Shown here: in pieces, positions 8,854-18,122 of the stretch
Position numbering within the stretch: position 1 is the stretch's first letter
How the letters are laid out: every line of letters begins with the position of its first letter
Assembly (NCBI RefSeq): GCF_900142025.1
Contig: NZ_FQZM01000003.1
Location: forward strand, 186,001 to 250,000
DNA length: 64,000 nt
From: Desulfofundulus thermosubterraneus DSM 16057
GTDB taxonomy: Bacteria; Bacillota; Desulfotomaculia; Desulfotomaculales; Desulfovirgulaceae
Reading direction: 5' to 3'
Translations under genes and position numbers: made by a program
The notes under the pieces: generated by a model
The model's database searches: none
Told to the model about the DNA's origin: nothing
What the model saw: the letters and a program-made list of their open reading frames with translations, nothing else

Positions 8854-10765
8854 GGCTGGCCACCCCCCATTCCACCAGTACCGCAGCCAGGGCCAGGGCA
8901 CTCAAAAGGCCGGCCAGGGATTGGGGCCGGGGTCGCGGGGCGGTGGAGGTTACTTCCTCCCCCTGCCGGGAACGGGGGTCCCGCACGCGCAGATCGGATT
9001 CCCGGGCATGGTATCCGTTTACGGCCACCAGGCGGCTGATCTGGTTACCGGGATAATCCCCATCCCCGCAACTTTCCACGATGCGGTACAGGCCCGGCGC
9101 AGAGGGAATCCAGGGGGCAGGTGGGAAGGGCGGGGCAAGCACCACCGGAACACCAGGCTTACCATCATCTAAATTGTTCTCATTGGGAACACTGGAAAGG
9201 GATGCTCCCCGCAAAAAAACGGCTTCCGGTGAAACCGGCTCCACCTCTATCTTCCGGGCCAGGGGCAAAGCGGCCACATTTACCTCCTGACCCGGGTAAA
9301 CCTGTGCCGGCAACTCCAGGTCAGGGGGCGCCAGCCAGGAGATGGCGTTGTGCAGGAGCACGGGAAAGGCCGGGCGCAGGGGTAGATCGGATTCGTGCAG
9401 ATCAAACCCCCAGGCAACCAGGCGTTTTCCCTGCCGCTGGCCGTGGGCCATCACCGTTTTCCCGGCAGCATTTACGTCGGCAGTCCAGCCGCTGCCGGTT
9501 TCCAGGGCGCGGGCAGAAGCAATATGTACCTGGGACAAATCTACATAGCGGAGCATGATACTTCCTTCCGTCCCGGCCAGGGCCGGAGGATGAAACCTGC
9601 CCCCTATTTTTAATCCGGCAACCTCCCCTGCCGGGGGGTTTACGAAAAGCGCCGCCCCCGGCGGTAGGGGAGAAATAAGGCCGTCCAGCACGGTAATCTC
9701 GTAGTTATAAGCTCCGCCCAAAAGGGATGTGTACTCTTGAGGAGTGCATTTATATACCTCAACGCCCGGCAATACGCCCAGCGCCCGTTCCAGGAAGATG
9801 TTCCCCTGGCTGACCAGCAGAACCCGCACGCGGTGTTTGTTTTCGGGCACCGCCCAGGCCTGGTTGTCCAGGGCCAGGTGATCCATCCCGACATCATCTA
9901 CAGCCAGGCGCGCCGCCACCGGCACCCCGGCAGGCAAATGGGGCCACAGGAGGTGGGTACTTTCTCCCGGCTCCAGACGCCATTTCCGGGCCTGCATTTC
10001 CTGGCGGCCGGCACTAAGGTAAACCCGGCCGGAAGCCGCCCGCCTGCCATGGTTAACAACCGTTACCTGGGCCGCCTGGCCCTCTCCGGCCGGGCGCAAC
10101 TGCAAACCGGCCAGGGCCACATTGGCCGCCTCATCCTTGCCCACGGTGACCAGTTCCAGATCCCCGGCATTGTCCACTGGAGCCAGGCCGCCGTCACTCA
10201 CCAGGACTATCCGGGGCCGGTCCTGCTGGCGGCCCAGTGCCCGGGCCAGGGAAAGGGCCGGCCCCAGCTCCCCCGGATAACATGACGGCTTGAGCCCCTG
10301 CAGCGCCCGGTGCACCTGCCGGGAATCGGCAGCCTCACGCACTACCACCCGGGGCTGCTGGTCAAAGGCAATGACCGTCATGGCAGCCCCCTTCTCCAGG
10401 CCATTGGCCATGGCCTCCACTTCCCGCAATGCCCGGGAAAAGCGGGTCTGCCCTAAATCGGTAGCGTTCATACTGGCCGAGGCATCAAGAAGTATTATGA
10501 CGCTTTTGGAAGGGGAACCCCGGTACCACACCGGCGCTGCAGCTCCCAGGGTCAGGGATGCGGCCACCAGCAACTGCAACCATAATAACAACCGGGGTTT
10601 CAGCCGCTGCCAGGGGCGGCTGGCCTCCATACTGGATGGCGCGGCCTGCCAGAAAAGGGTGCTGGGAACAATCATTTCCCGGCGCCGGGGCCGCAATATG
10701 TACAGGGCCACTATGGCCGGCAAAGTCAGGCCGAGCCACAGGAAGAGGGGGTGAAAAAAGCTCAA
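8843..10765 (-). CDS. BatA/VWA membrane protein
   Basis: A 640-residue membrane protein of the aerotolerance-type BatA group. Residues 1-30 form the BatA N-terminal helix (FHPLFLWLGLTLPAIVALYI), a second helix lies near residue 62, and a VWA domain follows with MIDAS motif LLDASASM and later VSDGG. The middle is beta-rich and resembles a CARDB/GATase-like domain; a last helix (SLAGLLSALALAAVLVEW) precedes a short basic tail. Start is TTG 10765 with GGAGG 8 nt upstream. In such operons a MoxR ATPase is thought to remodel the VWA partner; the role here is unknown. It lies downstream of DUF58 but is now separated from it by a transposon relic, which may have altered cotranscription. Confidence 0.83.
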   Translation of the reverse strand: MSFFHPLFLWLGLTLPAIVALYILRPRRREMIVPSTLFWQAAPSSMEASRPWQRLKPRLLLWLQLLVAASLTLGAAAPVWYRGSPSKSVIILLDASASMNATDLGQTRFSRALREVEAMANGLEKGAAMTVIAFDQQPRVVVREAADSRQVHRALQGLKPSCYPGELGPALSLARALGRQQDRPRIVLVSDGGLAPVDNAGDLELVTVGKDEAANVALAGLQLRPAGEGQAAQVTVVNHGRRAASGRVYLSAGRQEMQARKWRLEPGESTHLLWPHLPAGVPVAARLAVDDVGMDHLALDNQAWAVPENKHRVRVLLVSQGNIFLERALGVLPGVEVYKCTPQEYTSLLGGAYNYEITVLDGLISPLPPGAALFVNPPAGEVAGLKIGGRFHPPALAGTEGSIMLRYVDLSQVHIASARALETGSGWTADVNAAGKTVMAHGQRQGKRLVAWGFDLHESDLPLRPAFPVLLHNAISWLAPPDLELPAQVYPGQEVNVAALPLARKIEVEPVSPEAVFLRGASLSSVPNENNLDDGKPGVPVVLAPPFPPAPWIPSAPGLYRIVESCGDGDYPGNQISRLVAVNGYHARESDLRVRDPRSRQGEEVTSTAPRPRPQSLAGLLSALALAAVLVEWGVASRGR

Positions 10766-10984
10766 ACAAATCGCCTCCGGTTTTAACCGTCTGCAGAATA
10801 TCCCGGATAACCCAAAAGCTCCGGCAGGGAGTAGATAAACATGTCCGATCCGCCAACCAAAGTTAGTACATTGCTTGCTACGGCAGGCATTCCCTACTGC
10901 TTGATTTTATAGAAAATTGCCTCTGAAAACCTACGGCCTTGTGCCGTAGGATGAAAGAGGCATCGCCGGTAGGGCGATAAATAC

Positions 10985-11013
10985 TTCACAAACATCTGTT
11001 TCCGTGGTATGAT
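10985..11013 (+). promoter_or_regulatory. sigma-A-type promoter inside the IS200/IS605 relic
   Basis: TTCACA (10985-10990), a 17-bp spacer, then TATGAT (11008-11013). It would start a transcript near 11020 that reads through the omega-RNA scaffold and into the antisense strand of the DUF58 gene. Confidence 0.5.
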
Positions 11014-11019
11014 ATTCCT

Positions 11020-11289
11020 GTGATCTTTGACAATCAGTATGGGGTTGCAGCGGGTCAATGGGCCGCTACGTAAAACTGATTCCCGAAAGAGACTGGTGCT
11101 TTGAAGTAAGCACGTATCTACGTAGCCAAATGGCGAAGTAGTAGACGCCCATGGACCGGGCCTTCCCGGCAAATGCCGGGATGTAGCTCACGAGGAAAGC
11201 GTAAGACCTGCGCTTTAGCAGGCAGCATTCCGATGACATGAGAAACCTTCGGGACGAAGCCCCCGGGCTTGTCCCGGGGGAGGTTCACC
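11020..11289 (+). ncRNA. candidate orphan TnpB omega-RNA scaffold
   Basis: From the promoter just upstream to the element's right end there is a region rich in short stems (for example CCGGGCCTTCCCGG near 11157 and CCCCGGG/CCCGGGG at 11261-11278) ending in GAGGTTCAC. In TnpB systems the guide begins directly after this word. Here the guide would be the flanking CGCGGGTGCAATACCCC, which is DUF58 antisense sequence. Without a tnpB in the window, activity would need a TnpB supplied in trans. The 5' limit is a guess. Confidence 0.45.
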
Positions 11290-12211
11290 GCGGGTGCAAT
11301 ACCCCTGCCCGGGGCAAGGTAATGAAGAAGGTGCTGCCCGGCCTCTCACCGCTGTCCACCATCACCCGCCGGGCTCCCCAGCGCCGGCACAGGTCGTCCA
11401 GTTGCTCCATAAAGTTTTTCAGGCGCCGCCGGTAAGCCAGGAGCAACGCGGGGGTTACGGATACCTCCACCCGGGCCCCGCTCTCGGCATCTACCAGCGC
11501 CCATTCCCCTTCCAAACCTGGCTGCTGCTCCTGGGGAGCCATGATATGCAGGAGCGTCGTTTCCAAACCGTAACCCGCGGCCAGGCGCAGGGTTTTTTCC
11601 ACCTTCTCCAGATCCAGCAGGTCGGAAAAGACGTACAGGCTGCCCGTACGGGGTGCCATGGCTAAAGCGGCACGCAGGTCCCCGGCCAGGTCGGAAACGC
11701 CTCCAAAAGTCAATCCCTCCAGAAACTGCAGCAGGCGAAAAATACTCCCCCGCCCTCCCAGAGGGGCTAAGAGGGCCGTTTGGCTCCCACCGGCCGCGGC
11801 GGCCAAACGGTCATTGCCCGCCAGGGTGCATACCCCTAGCCCGGCGGCCACCCGCAGGGCGCAACGCCCTTTGTGGGCCTCCCCGCCGTAATCCATGGAG
11901 GCGCTGGTATCCACCAGTAACAGGACGCAGTCCTGCCGCTCATCAAGAAACTCCTTAACATATAACCGCCCCAACCGGGCATAAGCCTTCCAGTCCACCC
12001 GGCGGGGTTCGTCTCCGGGCGTATACTGGCGGTAGTCGGCAAATTCCACCGCACCCCCCTTACGGCGGGAACGCCGGCTCCCGCCGGGTTCACCGCCAAC
12101 GGGGTGGTAACGCACCAGGCGGTAGCCTTCCAGGCGGGCCGCCAGGCCGGGCTCTAGCAAGTACCTGCCGGGAGCCGGGTCAGGGTTCTGAATAGGATTT
12201 TGGAATTTCAT
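11285..12211 (-). CDS. DUF58/VWA protein
   Basis: A 308-residue DUF58 protein, the usual genetic partner of MoxR ATPases. The DUF58 signature is clear (VEFADYRQYTPGDEPRRVDW, then LYVKEF), and it is followed by a VWA-like fold with the metal-site motif LLVDTSASMDYG. No membrane helix is evident, so it is probably cytosolic or peripheral. It begins 21 nt after the MoxR stop and is clearly co-operonic. Its stop lies inside the right end of the IS200/IS605 relic, so the natural C-terminus may have been a little longer. The function of this operon type is not firmly known; envelope-protein maturation or metal insertion by chaperone action has been proposed for relatives. Confidence 0.88.
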   Translation of the reverse strand: MKFQNPIQNPDPAPGRYLLEPGLAARLEGYRLVRYHPVGGEPGGSRRSRRKGGAVEFADYRQYTPGDEPRRVDWKAYARLGRLYVKEFLDERQDCVLLLVDTSASMDYGGEAHKGRCALRVAAGLGVCTLAGNDRLAAAAGGSQTALLAPLGGRGSIFRLLQFLEGLTFGGVSDLAGDLRAALAMAPRTGSLYVFSDLLDLEKVEKTLRLAAGYGLETTLLHIMAPQEQQPGLEGEWALVDAESGARVEVSVTPALLLAYRRRLKNFMEQLDDLCRRWGARRVMVDSGERPGSTFFITLPRAGVLHPR

Positions 12212-12232
12212 AAATCCTCCGCCATTATAACG

Positions 12233-13291
12233 TCATGATATCGCCGGCACCGTAGCCAGTATCTCGACAACCAGGTCATCGGCCGTAACTCCTTCCGCGG
12301 CCGCTTCGAAGCCCAGGATCAGGCGGTGGCGCAGGGCGGCCGGTGCCACCCGCTGTACATCCCGGTAAACCACCTGGGGGCGGCCGTCCCGCAGGGCCTC
12401 GGCCCGGGCTCCCAGGATCAAGGCCTGCAACCCCCGGGGACTGGAACCGTACCGGATAAAACGGCGCACCCGCTCGGGGGCGTGGGGGTTTTCGGGTTGG
12501 GTTGCCAGCACCAGTCGCACCGCGTAGTTCATTATGTCTTCAACCACCACCACGTGCCGTACCAGCCCCAGCCACTCCAGGAGCTCGTGGGGCTCAAGCA
12601 GCGCCGGTACCAGGGGCTCCACGGCACCGGTGGTCCGGGCGGCAATGACCGCCAGCTCTTCGGCCGTGGGGTAGGGTACGTTAACTTTAAATAAAAACCG
12701 GTCCAGCTGGGCTTCAGGGAGGGGATAGGTACCCTCCATCTCCAGCGGGTTCTGGGTGGCCAGTACAAAAAACGGGTTGGGTAAGGGGTAGCTGGTACCC
12801 CCCACGGTTACCGTGCGTTCCTGCATGGCTTCCAGTAACGCGCTCTGGGTTTTGGGAGTGGCCCGGTTGATTTCATCGGCCAGTACAATATTGGCGAAGA
12901 CCGGACCGGGCACAAAACGGAAAGGCCCGCCGCTACCCCGTTCCTCGAAGACCACGGTGCCGGTGATGTCTGCCGGCATCAGGTCCGGCGTAAACTGGAT
13001 GCGCCGGAAGGTAAGGCCCATTACCTGGCCGATGGTGCGCACCAGCACCGTTTTGCCCAGGCCCGGTATGCCTTCCAGGAGCACGTGCCCCCCGGCTAAA
13101 AGGGCAATCAATACCTGGTGGACCACCTCTTGCTGCCCCACAATCACCCGCCCGATGGCTTCCTGCACTTCACCCAGCCGGCGGGTAACCTCATGTAAAC
13201 GGCGGGTAATCTCCGCGCCTTCCGGTGCCAGAAGGCCAGCTCCCCATGTACCTGCCGGTCCATACTCGCTGTCTTTACCGGTTACCACCAT
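12233..13291 (-). CDS. MoxR-family AAA+ ATPase
   Basis: A 352-residue AAA+ ATPase of the MoxR class. Walker A is LLEGIPGLGKT, Walker B is IVLADEINRA, sensor 1 is VLATQNP, and the MoxR insert EGTYPLPEAQLDRFLFKV is canonical. MoxR proteins act as chaperones that use ATP to remodel VWA-domain partners, and here DUF58 and two VWA genes follow directly. A roughly 40-residue N-terminal extension precedes the conserved core. It is the first surviving gene on this side of the 13.4-18.1 kb insertion. In comparable operons an ABC transporter and the Gly-rich protein would be adjacent, and both are found beyond the insert. Confidence 0.93.
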   Translation of the reverse strand: MVVTGKDSEYGPAGTWGAGLLAPEGAEITRRLHEVTRRLGEVQEAIGRVIVGQQEVVHQVLIALLAGGHVLLEGIPGLGKTVLVRTIGQVMGLTFRRIQFTPDLMPADITGTVVFEERGSGGPFRFVPGPVFANIVLADEINRATPKTQSALLEAMQERTVTVGGTSYPLPNPFFVLATQNPLEMEGTYPLPEAQLDRFLFKVNVPYPTAEELAVIAARTTGAVEPLVPALLEPHELLEWLGLVRHVVVVEDIMNYAVRLVLATQPENPHAPERVRRFIRYGSSPRGLQALILGARAEALRDGRPQVVYRDVQRVAPAALRHRLILGFEAAAEGVTADDLVVEILATVPAIS

Positions 13292-13388
13292 AAAATCATC
13301 CTTTGCTTTGAGTAGATTGCTTCCTTAACTTATATGACGACGGGCAGGCCCATTTGGTTCCCACGAGGGGGGATATTTTTGTTACACA

Positions 13389-14620
13389 ATGAGTGCTGGG
13401 TCAATATCGCTCGCCTCGTGCAAAACGGTGGCCATTTCTTCATCCTCTGTTGAAAAAAGTAGGACAAAAAGCCTCCCGTTTGGGGAACTTTTTGTAGGGT
13501 CAATTCGTCCTGAAACAAGCGCCAACGCTGCCGCCGAAAGAAAGGCAGGTAATCAGAACGAGCTGCGAAAGATTGTGCAGACCTTCTTACCTGCCGGCGC
13601 ACACCTTTTAGCCCCGGAACCGGCAGGGGAGGTGGCCCAAAGCACCCGGGAATTAATTCAAACCGGCGACTTAAACCATGACGGGCAACCGGAAATTATT
13701 GCCGGTTACCGCACGAGCCAGGGCAGTGCCGGCGTCCTAATTTTAACTGGGATTAAACAGGGTCAATGGAGGAAGTTGTGGCAGGAGGAAGGCGGATATA
13801 GTTTGGAACGGCTGCAACTGACCGACATTACCGGCGACGGGCGGGATGAATTGCTTATCGGCTGGGCCATCGGCGCCTCGGCGGGCAATGGCCTGGACAT
13901 CCTGGCCTGGCAGGATGGAAACCTGAAAAAATTGCCGGCACAGGTTACCACCGCCTGGAAGTGGAGGACCTGGCCGGTGAAAAAGGTAAAGACGGCCGGC
14001 AGGAACTGGCCGTCTGGGTCAAGGACACCGGTGACGCCATGGCCGTAGATGTACTGCGCTGGGATGGGAAAAATTTGATCTCCGCTGAAGACGTTTACCT
14101 CGCCTATTTCCCAAGGGTGGTGGAGTACTACCGGAAAAGGGTGCGGGAACACCCGCAGGCCAGCTTTTACTGGTACTACCTGGCGGACGCCCTGGTCAAG
14201 GTGAGGGAATACCGGCAGGCCTTGGAAGCAGCCGAAAAAGGGATGGCTGCAGACAAGGTAATCTACCCTTCTATATATGGTTTTCAACTGATTAAAGCGC
14301 GGGCGTTAACCGGCCTCGAACGCTATCATGAGGCCGTCGCCATCTACCAGGACATCATCGCCGCAGGGGAGAAAAAGCTTCCCTACCCACAAAAACCCGC
14401 CAGTATGGGTTCTGCTATCCGAAGTCTTTTAACCGCCGATCTTTCCCCCCGCATGATGGGCGAAGCCTGTTACGAAGCAGGTGAGATCTACGCCAGGTTG
14501 GGACAGAACCAAAGGGCCGTTGAATACTTCCAGAAAGCCTTGATTTACCTGCCCGGTTGGGACAAACCCCGGAAAGCCCTGGAAGACCTCAAATTAATCA
14601 AAAAATTAATTTCAGCCTAA
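13389..14620 (+). pseudogene. FG-GAP/TPR protein with a single-base frameshift
   Basis: The first part carries two FG-GAP/VCBS-like calcium-binding loops (DLNHDGQPEIIAGYR and DITGDGRDELLIGWAIG). At about 13950 the frame breaks: the upstream frame ends its sense at KKLPAQV while sense resumes one frame over as YHRLEVEDLAGE and runs to 14620. Restoring one T (GTTAC to GTTTAC) would rejoin them. The second part has TPR-like helices (EYRQALEAAEKGM, RYHEAVAIYQDI, QNQRAVEYFQKAL). No signal peptide survives; the N-terminal ~45 codons of the frame look random, so the start is probably lost too. Proteins of this kind are usually secreted or lipid-anchored. The function is unknown. Either a pseudogene or a sequence error. 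Confidence 0.6.
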
Positions 14621-14713
14621 AGTCTTCTTTCCCTAAACAAAATCTTTCTTGAAGCCGTCAAATAGATAATGATATAAGTTATAGAGGATTACCAGACAAA
14701 GGAGATGACCGGG

Positions 14714-16336
14714 GTGGCTGTTAAAAAGGCTTACAAGCATTTAGCCGCCTGCCTGCTCCTGGGGGCGGCGCTGGTGATCGGGGCGGCGGGCTGCGGACCG
14801 AAGGCGGGGCCGGGGCAGGCGCCGCCGGCGCAACAGGAGCAGCGAGGGCAGCCGCCGGTGCAGCCGCCCCGGCCGCTGCCGGAAAAGACAGCGGAAATTC
14901 TCGGGATAAAAGTAACCACCGGCGGCGGTACGGTCAGGGGCGGTGCGATCCACCTGGCTTCCTTCGACATGGGGCAGGGAACGATTGATTATACGCCGGC
15001 CGCGGCCATGTTTTCGCCGGACGGCCGGTGGATTGCCTTTCAGGGCAGGCAGGAACAGCCGGGCGGCCGGACGGCCGGACTGTGGGTGATGGCCCTGGAC
15101 GGCTCCGGGGGAAGGCTCCTGGCCCGGAGCGGGGAAAACGAATTGACCGGCGGTACGCTGGTTCTGCAACTGCTGGGCTGGACCAGGGACAACCAGGTGG
15201 TCTTCGCCCGCCAGGGAACCCAGCCCGACGGAGCCCACCAGGGGCAGCGGGGGATTTCTATACGGGCGACCGCGCCAGATCAAGGCGAGGCCCGGGAGAT
15301 AGCCTGGCTCCCCGTGCCGGAGGGCATGGTGCGCCAGGTGCAGTTGCTCCCCGGCATTGATGGCGTTTTTGTGCAGGCTTCCCGCGCCCTGTGGCGGGTG
15401 GATGTTGCCGACGGCAAAAAAACGCTTTTAAAGGATAATATCCCTTCCTACGACGGCTTTTTCTATCCCCGGCTTTCCCCCGCCGGCGACAGCTGCGTTT
15501 ACGAACTGTGGGAGCCGGACCAAAAAGGGATTTTCCTCTTGAGCCTGGAAAGCGGCCGGGAAAAAGCCCTGGCGCTAAACGGCGAGAACTGGAACTTCCT
15601 TCCCCGGTATTCCCCGGACGGCAGTCACCTGGCCTATTACGCGGCGTCGTTGAAGCCCGGTCAAAAGGCCGGCCGGTCCGCCAGCGACTACCACGTCGTG
15701 CCTTTAGAAGACGGCCCCGCGCCAGTGGCGGAAGCAGTGGAAATAGTTACCCCGGACGGTCAAAAGGTTGCCCGTATAACTGTCCCCGGAGCGAAGGTGG
15801 CGAATTTCCGCTGGGGGGCGGACGGCAATCACCTTGCTTTTGCCGCGGGGAAAGTCAAGGGCAGCCCCGCCGGCCGGGCCGGAACATGGGACACGGCCGC
15901 GATGGAATGGCAGTCCCTGTGGGTGGCCGACCTCCAGGGGAAAATGACGAAAGTGGCCGATTTACCCCCCGACGCCACCCATATTATGCCCTTGAACGTC
16001 AGCCGGAACGGCAAGCAGGTGCATTACACGGTGAGCAGGCAGGATAAATGCTCCCTGTGGGTGGTCCGGGAAGGGGAAAAACCGGTCGAAGTCGCTCCCG
16101 TCGTTGATTTCTGGGATGACATCTTCCCCGCGCCCGGCTGCGCGGACGGTTTCTTCCTCGCCCGGGGTGAAGGCGGCGGCGAGGAGATTTTCCGGGTGCA
16201 GGGCGACCGGGCAACGCAAATCACCGCCGACGGCGGCCAGAAGTTAGTCCTCGGAGTAAACGGCAGGCGGCTGGCCTATATCCGGAACGAACGGTCCGGC
16301 GAAGAGGGCAGGCTGGTGGTATTATCCTGCGAATGA
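14714..16336 (+). CDS. TolB/WD40-like beta-propeller lipoprotein
   Basis: A 540-residue secreted protein. The N-terminus is a lipoprotein signal peptide: basic KKAYKH, a hydrophobic stretch, and the lipobox IGAAGC, followed by a Pro/Gln-rich linker. The rest has PD40-type repeats (FSPDGRWIAFQG, RLSPAGDSCVYE, RYSPDGSHLAYY, NVSRNGKQVHYT), indicating a beta-propeller anchored on the outer face of the membrane. GTG 14714 is chosen since AAAGGAGA lies about 8 nt upstream; ATG 14705 would abut the ribosome site. The ligand is unknown. It belongs to the accessory block inserted in the MoxR operon, after the broken FG-GAP gene. Confidence 0.75.
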   Translation: MAVKKAYKHLAACLLLGAALVIGAAGCGPKAGPGQAPPAQQEQRGQPPVQPPRPLPEKTAEILGIKVTTGGGTVRGGAIHLASFDMGQGTIDYTPAAAMFSPDGRWIAFQGRQEQPGGRTAGLWVMALDGSGGRLLARSGENELTGGTLVLQLLGWTRDNQVVFARQGTQPDGAHQGQRGISIRATAPDQGEAREIAWLPVPEGMVRQVQLLPGIDGVFVQASRALWRVDVADGKKTLLKDNIPSYDGFFYPRLSPAGDSCVYELWEPDQKGIFLLSLESGREKALALNGENWNFLPRYSPDGSHLAYYAASLKPGQKAGRSASDYHVVPLEDGPAPVAEAVEIVTPDGQKVARITVPGAKVANFRWGADGNHLAFAAGKVKGSPAGRAGTWDTAAMEWQSLWVADLQGKMTKVADLPPDATHIMPLNVSRNGKQVHYTVSRQDKCSLWVVREGEKPVEVAPVVDFWDDIFPAPGCADGFFLARGEGGGEEIFRVQGDRATQITADGGQKLVLGVNGRRLAYIRNERSGEEGRLVVLSCE

Positions 16337-16929
16337 GACAGCGAACAGGCCCGCAAATCATCACCGACGCCATGATTATAACCGAACCATTAGATAGTTT
16401 AGATCTTCACGGCGGTTCCGTAGACCAGGATTTCGGCGGCGCCGGCGGTGACCGTGGAGGCAAATGCGTATTGAAAGGAGCAGTGGGCGGGGGAGCGGCA
16501 GTGGTACAACTGGCTCGGCTATATCAACGCCACCGCCTTCGGCCGGACGCCGGCGGAGATGGCTGCCTTTGCCCGGGAAATGATCAACTAAGTGCTGGCT
16601 TCCGGGGATGCCCGCATCCCGGCAGGCGGCGCAACTCCGGAGTTTCGGGAAGAGAGGTGATAAGCACCCGAACGCTGGGCGAACTGATTTAAGTCAACGG
16701 ATGTTTGCTTAAAAATGGCCCTGGAGATGAACTTAACCGTCGAACCTTTGCAGCAAGTCATGCGCGTGGGTAACGAAAGTCTCCAGTCCCTGGGTGGAAA
16801 GTTTTAAAATCAGCTGCCCGCTGGCGATCGCCTTGAACCAAACGATCAAGGCTACCCCAAAGAAAATCATTGACGCCGGGCCGGCATAATGTTATCATAA
16901 ATGCAATCATGCTGTTGGGAGTGATAAAA
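16337..16929. other. degraded intergenic region with gene remnants
   Basis: No convincing complete gene. An open stretch ending at 16591 reads WYNWLGYINATAFGRTPAE and looks like the tail of a lost gene. On the - strand a 45-codon frame (16733-16870) has one hydrophobic segment (MIFFGVALIVWFKAIASG) but no ribosome site. The area looks like the remains of deleted genes. Confidence 0.4.
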
Positions 16930-17178
16930 ATGTTGCGAACCCAGATTCAGCTTACCGAGCAGCAGGTTGCCGCTTTGAAGGCCCGGGCGGCCGCTGAAGG
17001 GGTTTCTCTGGCCGAGTTAATCCGCCGGTGCATCGATCAAGCGCTTGCTTCTTCAGTGGGTCCGGAGCCAACAGAACGAATCCGGCGCGCTGCCGCTATT
17101 GCCGGTCGTTTCCGCTCCGGTACGGGAGATCTGGCGATTAACCACGACAAATACCTGGTGGAGGCTCTTGATAAATGA
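16930..17178 (+). CDS. ribbon-helix-helix antitoxin of a VapBC-type pair
   Basis: An 82-residue CopG/RHH-like protein. The N-terminal strand MLRTQIQLTEQQ followed by VAALKARAAAEGVSLAELIRRCI is the classic ribbon-helix-helix pattern that binds operator DNA as a dimer; the C-terminal part should wrap the toxin. ATG 16930 follows GGGAGTG at 7-nt spacing. Its stop overlaps the toxin start by ATGA, so the pair is translationally coupled. Autoregulation at a promoter just upstream is expected from the family but no operator palindrome was recognised. Confidence 0.85.
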   Translation: MLRTQIQLTEQQVAALKARAAAEGVSLAELIRRCIDQALASSVGPEPTERIRRAAAIAGRFRSGTGDLAINHDKYLVEALDK

Positions 17179-17585
17179 GTGTTTACGTGGATACCTCGGC
17201 TTTTCTGGCCGTTTTGGACGCCGACGACGAAAACCACGAAGCGGCAAAAAAAGTATGGACCGATCTGCTGGAGTCCCGCGAGGTTATTGTCTGCAACAGT
17301 TACGTGCTGGTGGAGACCTATGCCCTGGTGCAGCACCGGTTAGGCATGGCGGCAGTGAGGGCTTTTCATGAAGACGTTTTTCCCGTCCTGCAGTTGGAAT
17401 GGATCGATGATTACCTTCACCGGCAGGCCGCCAACGCCCTGCTCACCGCCAACCGGAGAAATTTGAGCCTGGTTGATTGCGCCAGCTTTACCACCATGCG
17501 GCGTCTGGGAATCAAAAAAGCTTTTGCTTTCGATAAACATTTTTCCGAGCAGGGATTTATATGCATACCGGCGGCTTTAACCTGA
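17175..17585 (+). CDS. PIN-domain ribonuclease toxin (VapC-like)
   Basis: A 136-residue PIN-domain protein. The first catalytic Asp is in VYVDTSAFLAVLD, the conserved acidic residue in YVLVETYAL, and the later SLVDCASF and AFAFDKHF segments give the remaining metal ligands. Such toxins cleave tRNA or rRNA when released from the antitoxin encoded directly upstream. The length is normal and no lesion is seen, so the module looks functional. It sits inside the accessory block interrupting the MoxR operon, where a toxin-antitoxin pair could help stabilise the insert (inference). Confidence 0.88.
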   Translation: MSVYVDTSAFLAVLDADDENHEAAKKVWTDLLESREVIVCNSYVLVETYALVQHRLGMAAVRAFHEDVFPVLQLEWIDDYLHRQAANALLTANRRNLSLVDCASFTTMRRLGIKKAFAFDKHFSEQGFICIPAALT

Positions 17586-17610
17586 TTAACCTCGCGTATA
17601 CCCATATTGA

Positions 17611-18108
17611 CTAAAATATAGCGCTTGGGAGAAGCAGTCTCCGGCCACTATTTTCTACGTGACCCACGACGGCGGAGAGAGCTGGAACCCCACGGCCCCC
17701 CTCGCGCCGGAAGGAAATAAAGGGCTGGTCAGGAACTTCGCCGACGCCCGGCACGGCTTCGCCACTAACGGCGACCGGCTCTACCGGACCACTGACGGCG
17801 GCCGGAACTGGGCAAAGATTACCCCTTACCCGGACCTGGTGGGCGTGCGGCAACTGACGTTTGTCAACGGCAAAACGGGCTGGGCGCTAGTTTCCGAGGC
17901 CGGAAGCACCAAGACCCGCCTGCTCAAGACGGCCGACGGCGGCTCCACCCGGAAGCCCGTTACTCCCGGGCTTGCATCAAAGGAATTTACCAGAACAGGG
18001 GAAGTCAAGGGCGAATTGGAACAACTTTATAAGAACCCGGGAAGCGTTTCCCGAAGAATTGCGGCGTTTAAGCGGGATTCCCAGTCACTCTTCTCAATTG
18101 CTTGTTAG
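17611..18108 (+). pseudogene. BNR/Ycf48-like beta-propeller fragment
   Basis: An open frame without a start or ribosome site encodes about two BNR/Asp-box repeats (VTHDGGESW and TTDGGRNW, a third decayed to TADGGSTR). Complete relatives are 300-400 residue secreted propellers with a signal peptide, which is missing here. The frame begins just after a TGA at 17608-17610 and ends against the stop of the convergent gene. It is best read as a 5'-truncated pseudogene marking the right boundary of the block inserted in the MoxR operon. Confidence 0.6.
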
Positions 18109-18122
18109 ATTTCTCCCGTATT

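Larger units (their letters stand above)
10906..11289 (+). mobile_element. tnpB-less IS200/IS605-type relic
   Basis: This 384-bp insert has hallmarks of an IS200/IS605 (IS1341-like) element without its genes. TTGAT, a known target/TAM of such elements, ends at 10905. A left-end hairpin with 8-bp arms CCTACGGC/GCCGTAGG lies at 10930-10950. The right end has GAAGC, a G/C hairpin (about 11257-11280) and GAGGTTCAC, matching the 3' end of the ISDra2 TnpB omega-RNA in layout (GAAUC, stem, GAGGUUCAA). No tnpA or tnpB reading frame is present. The stop codon of the DUF58 gene (11285-11287) lies inside the right end, so the insertion probably trimmed that gene's C-terminus. Confidence 0.55.

Noticed and set aside
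13330-13602. 90-codon - strand frame upstream of MoxR
   Set aside because: Basic, low-complexity product, overlaps the FG-GAP frame, and resembles no protein.
16333-16692. 119-codon frame overlapping the propeller lipoprotein stop
   Set aside because: Composition is that of a random frame; a different frame inside it carries a more protein-like remnant.
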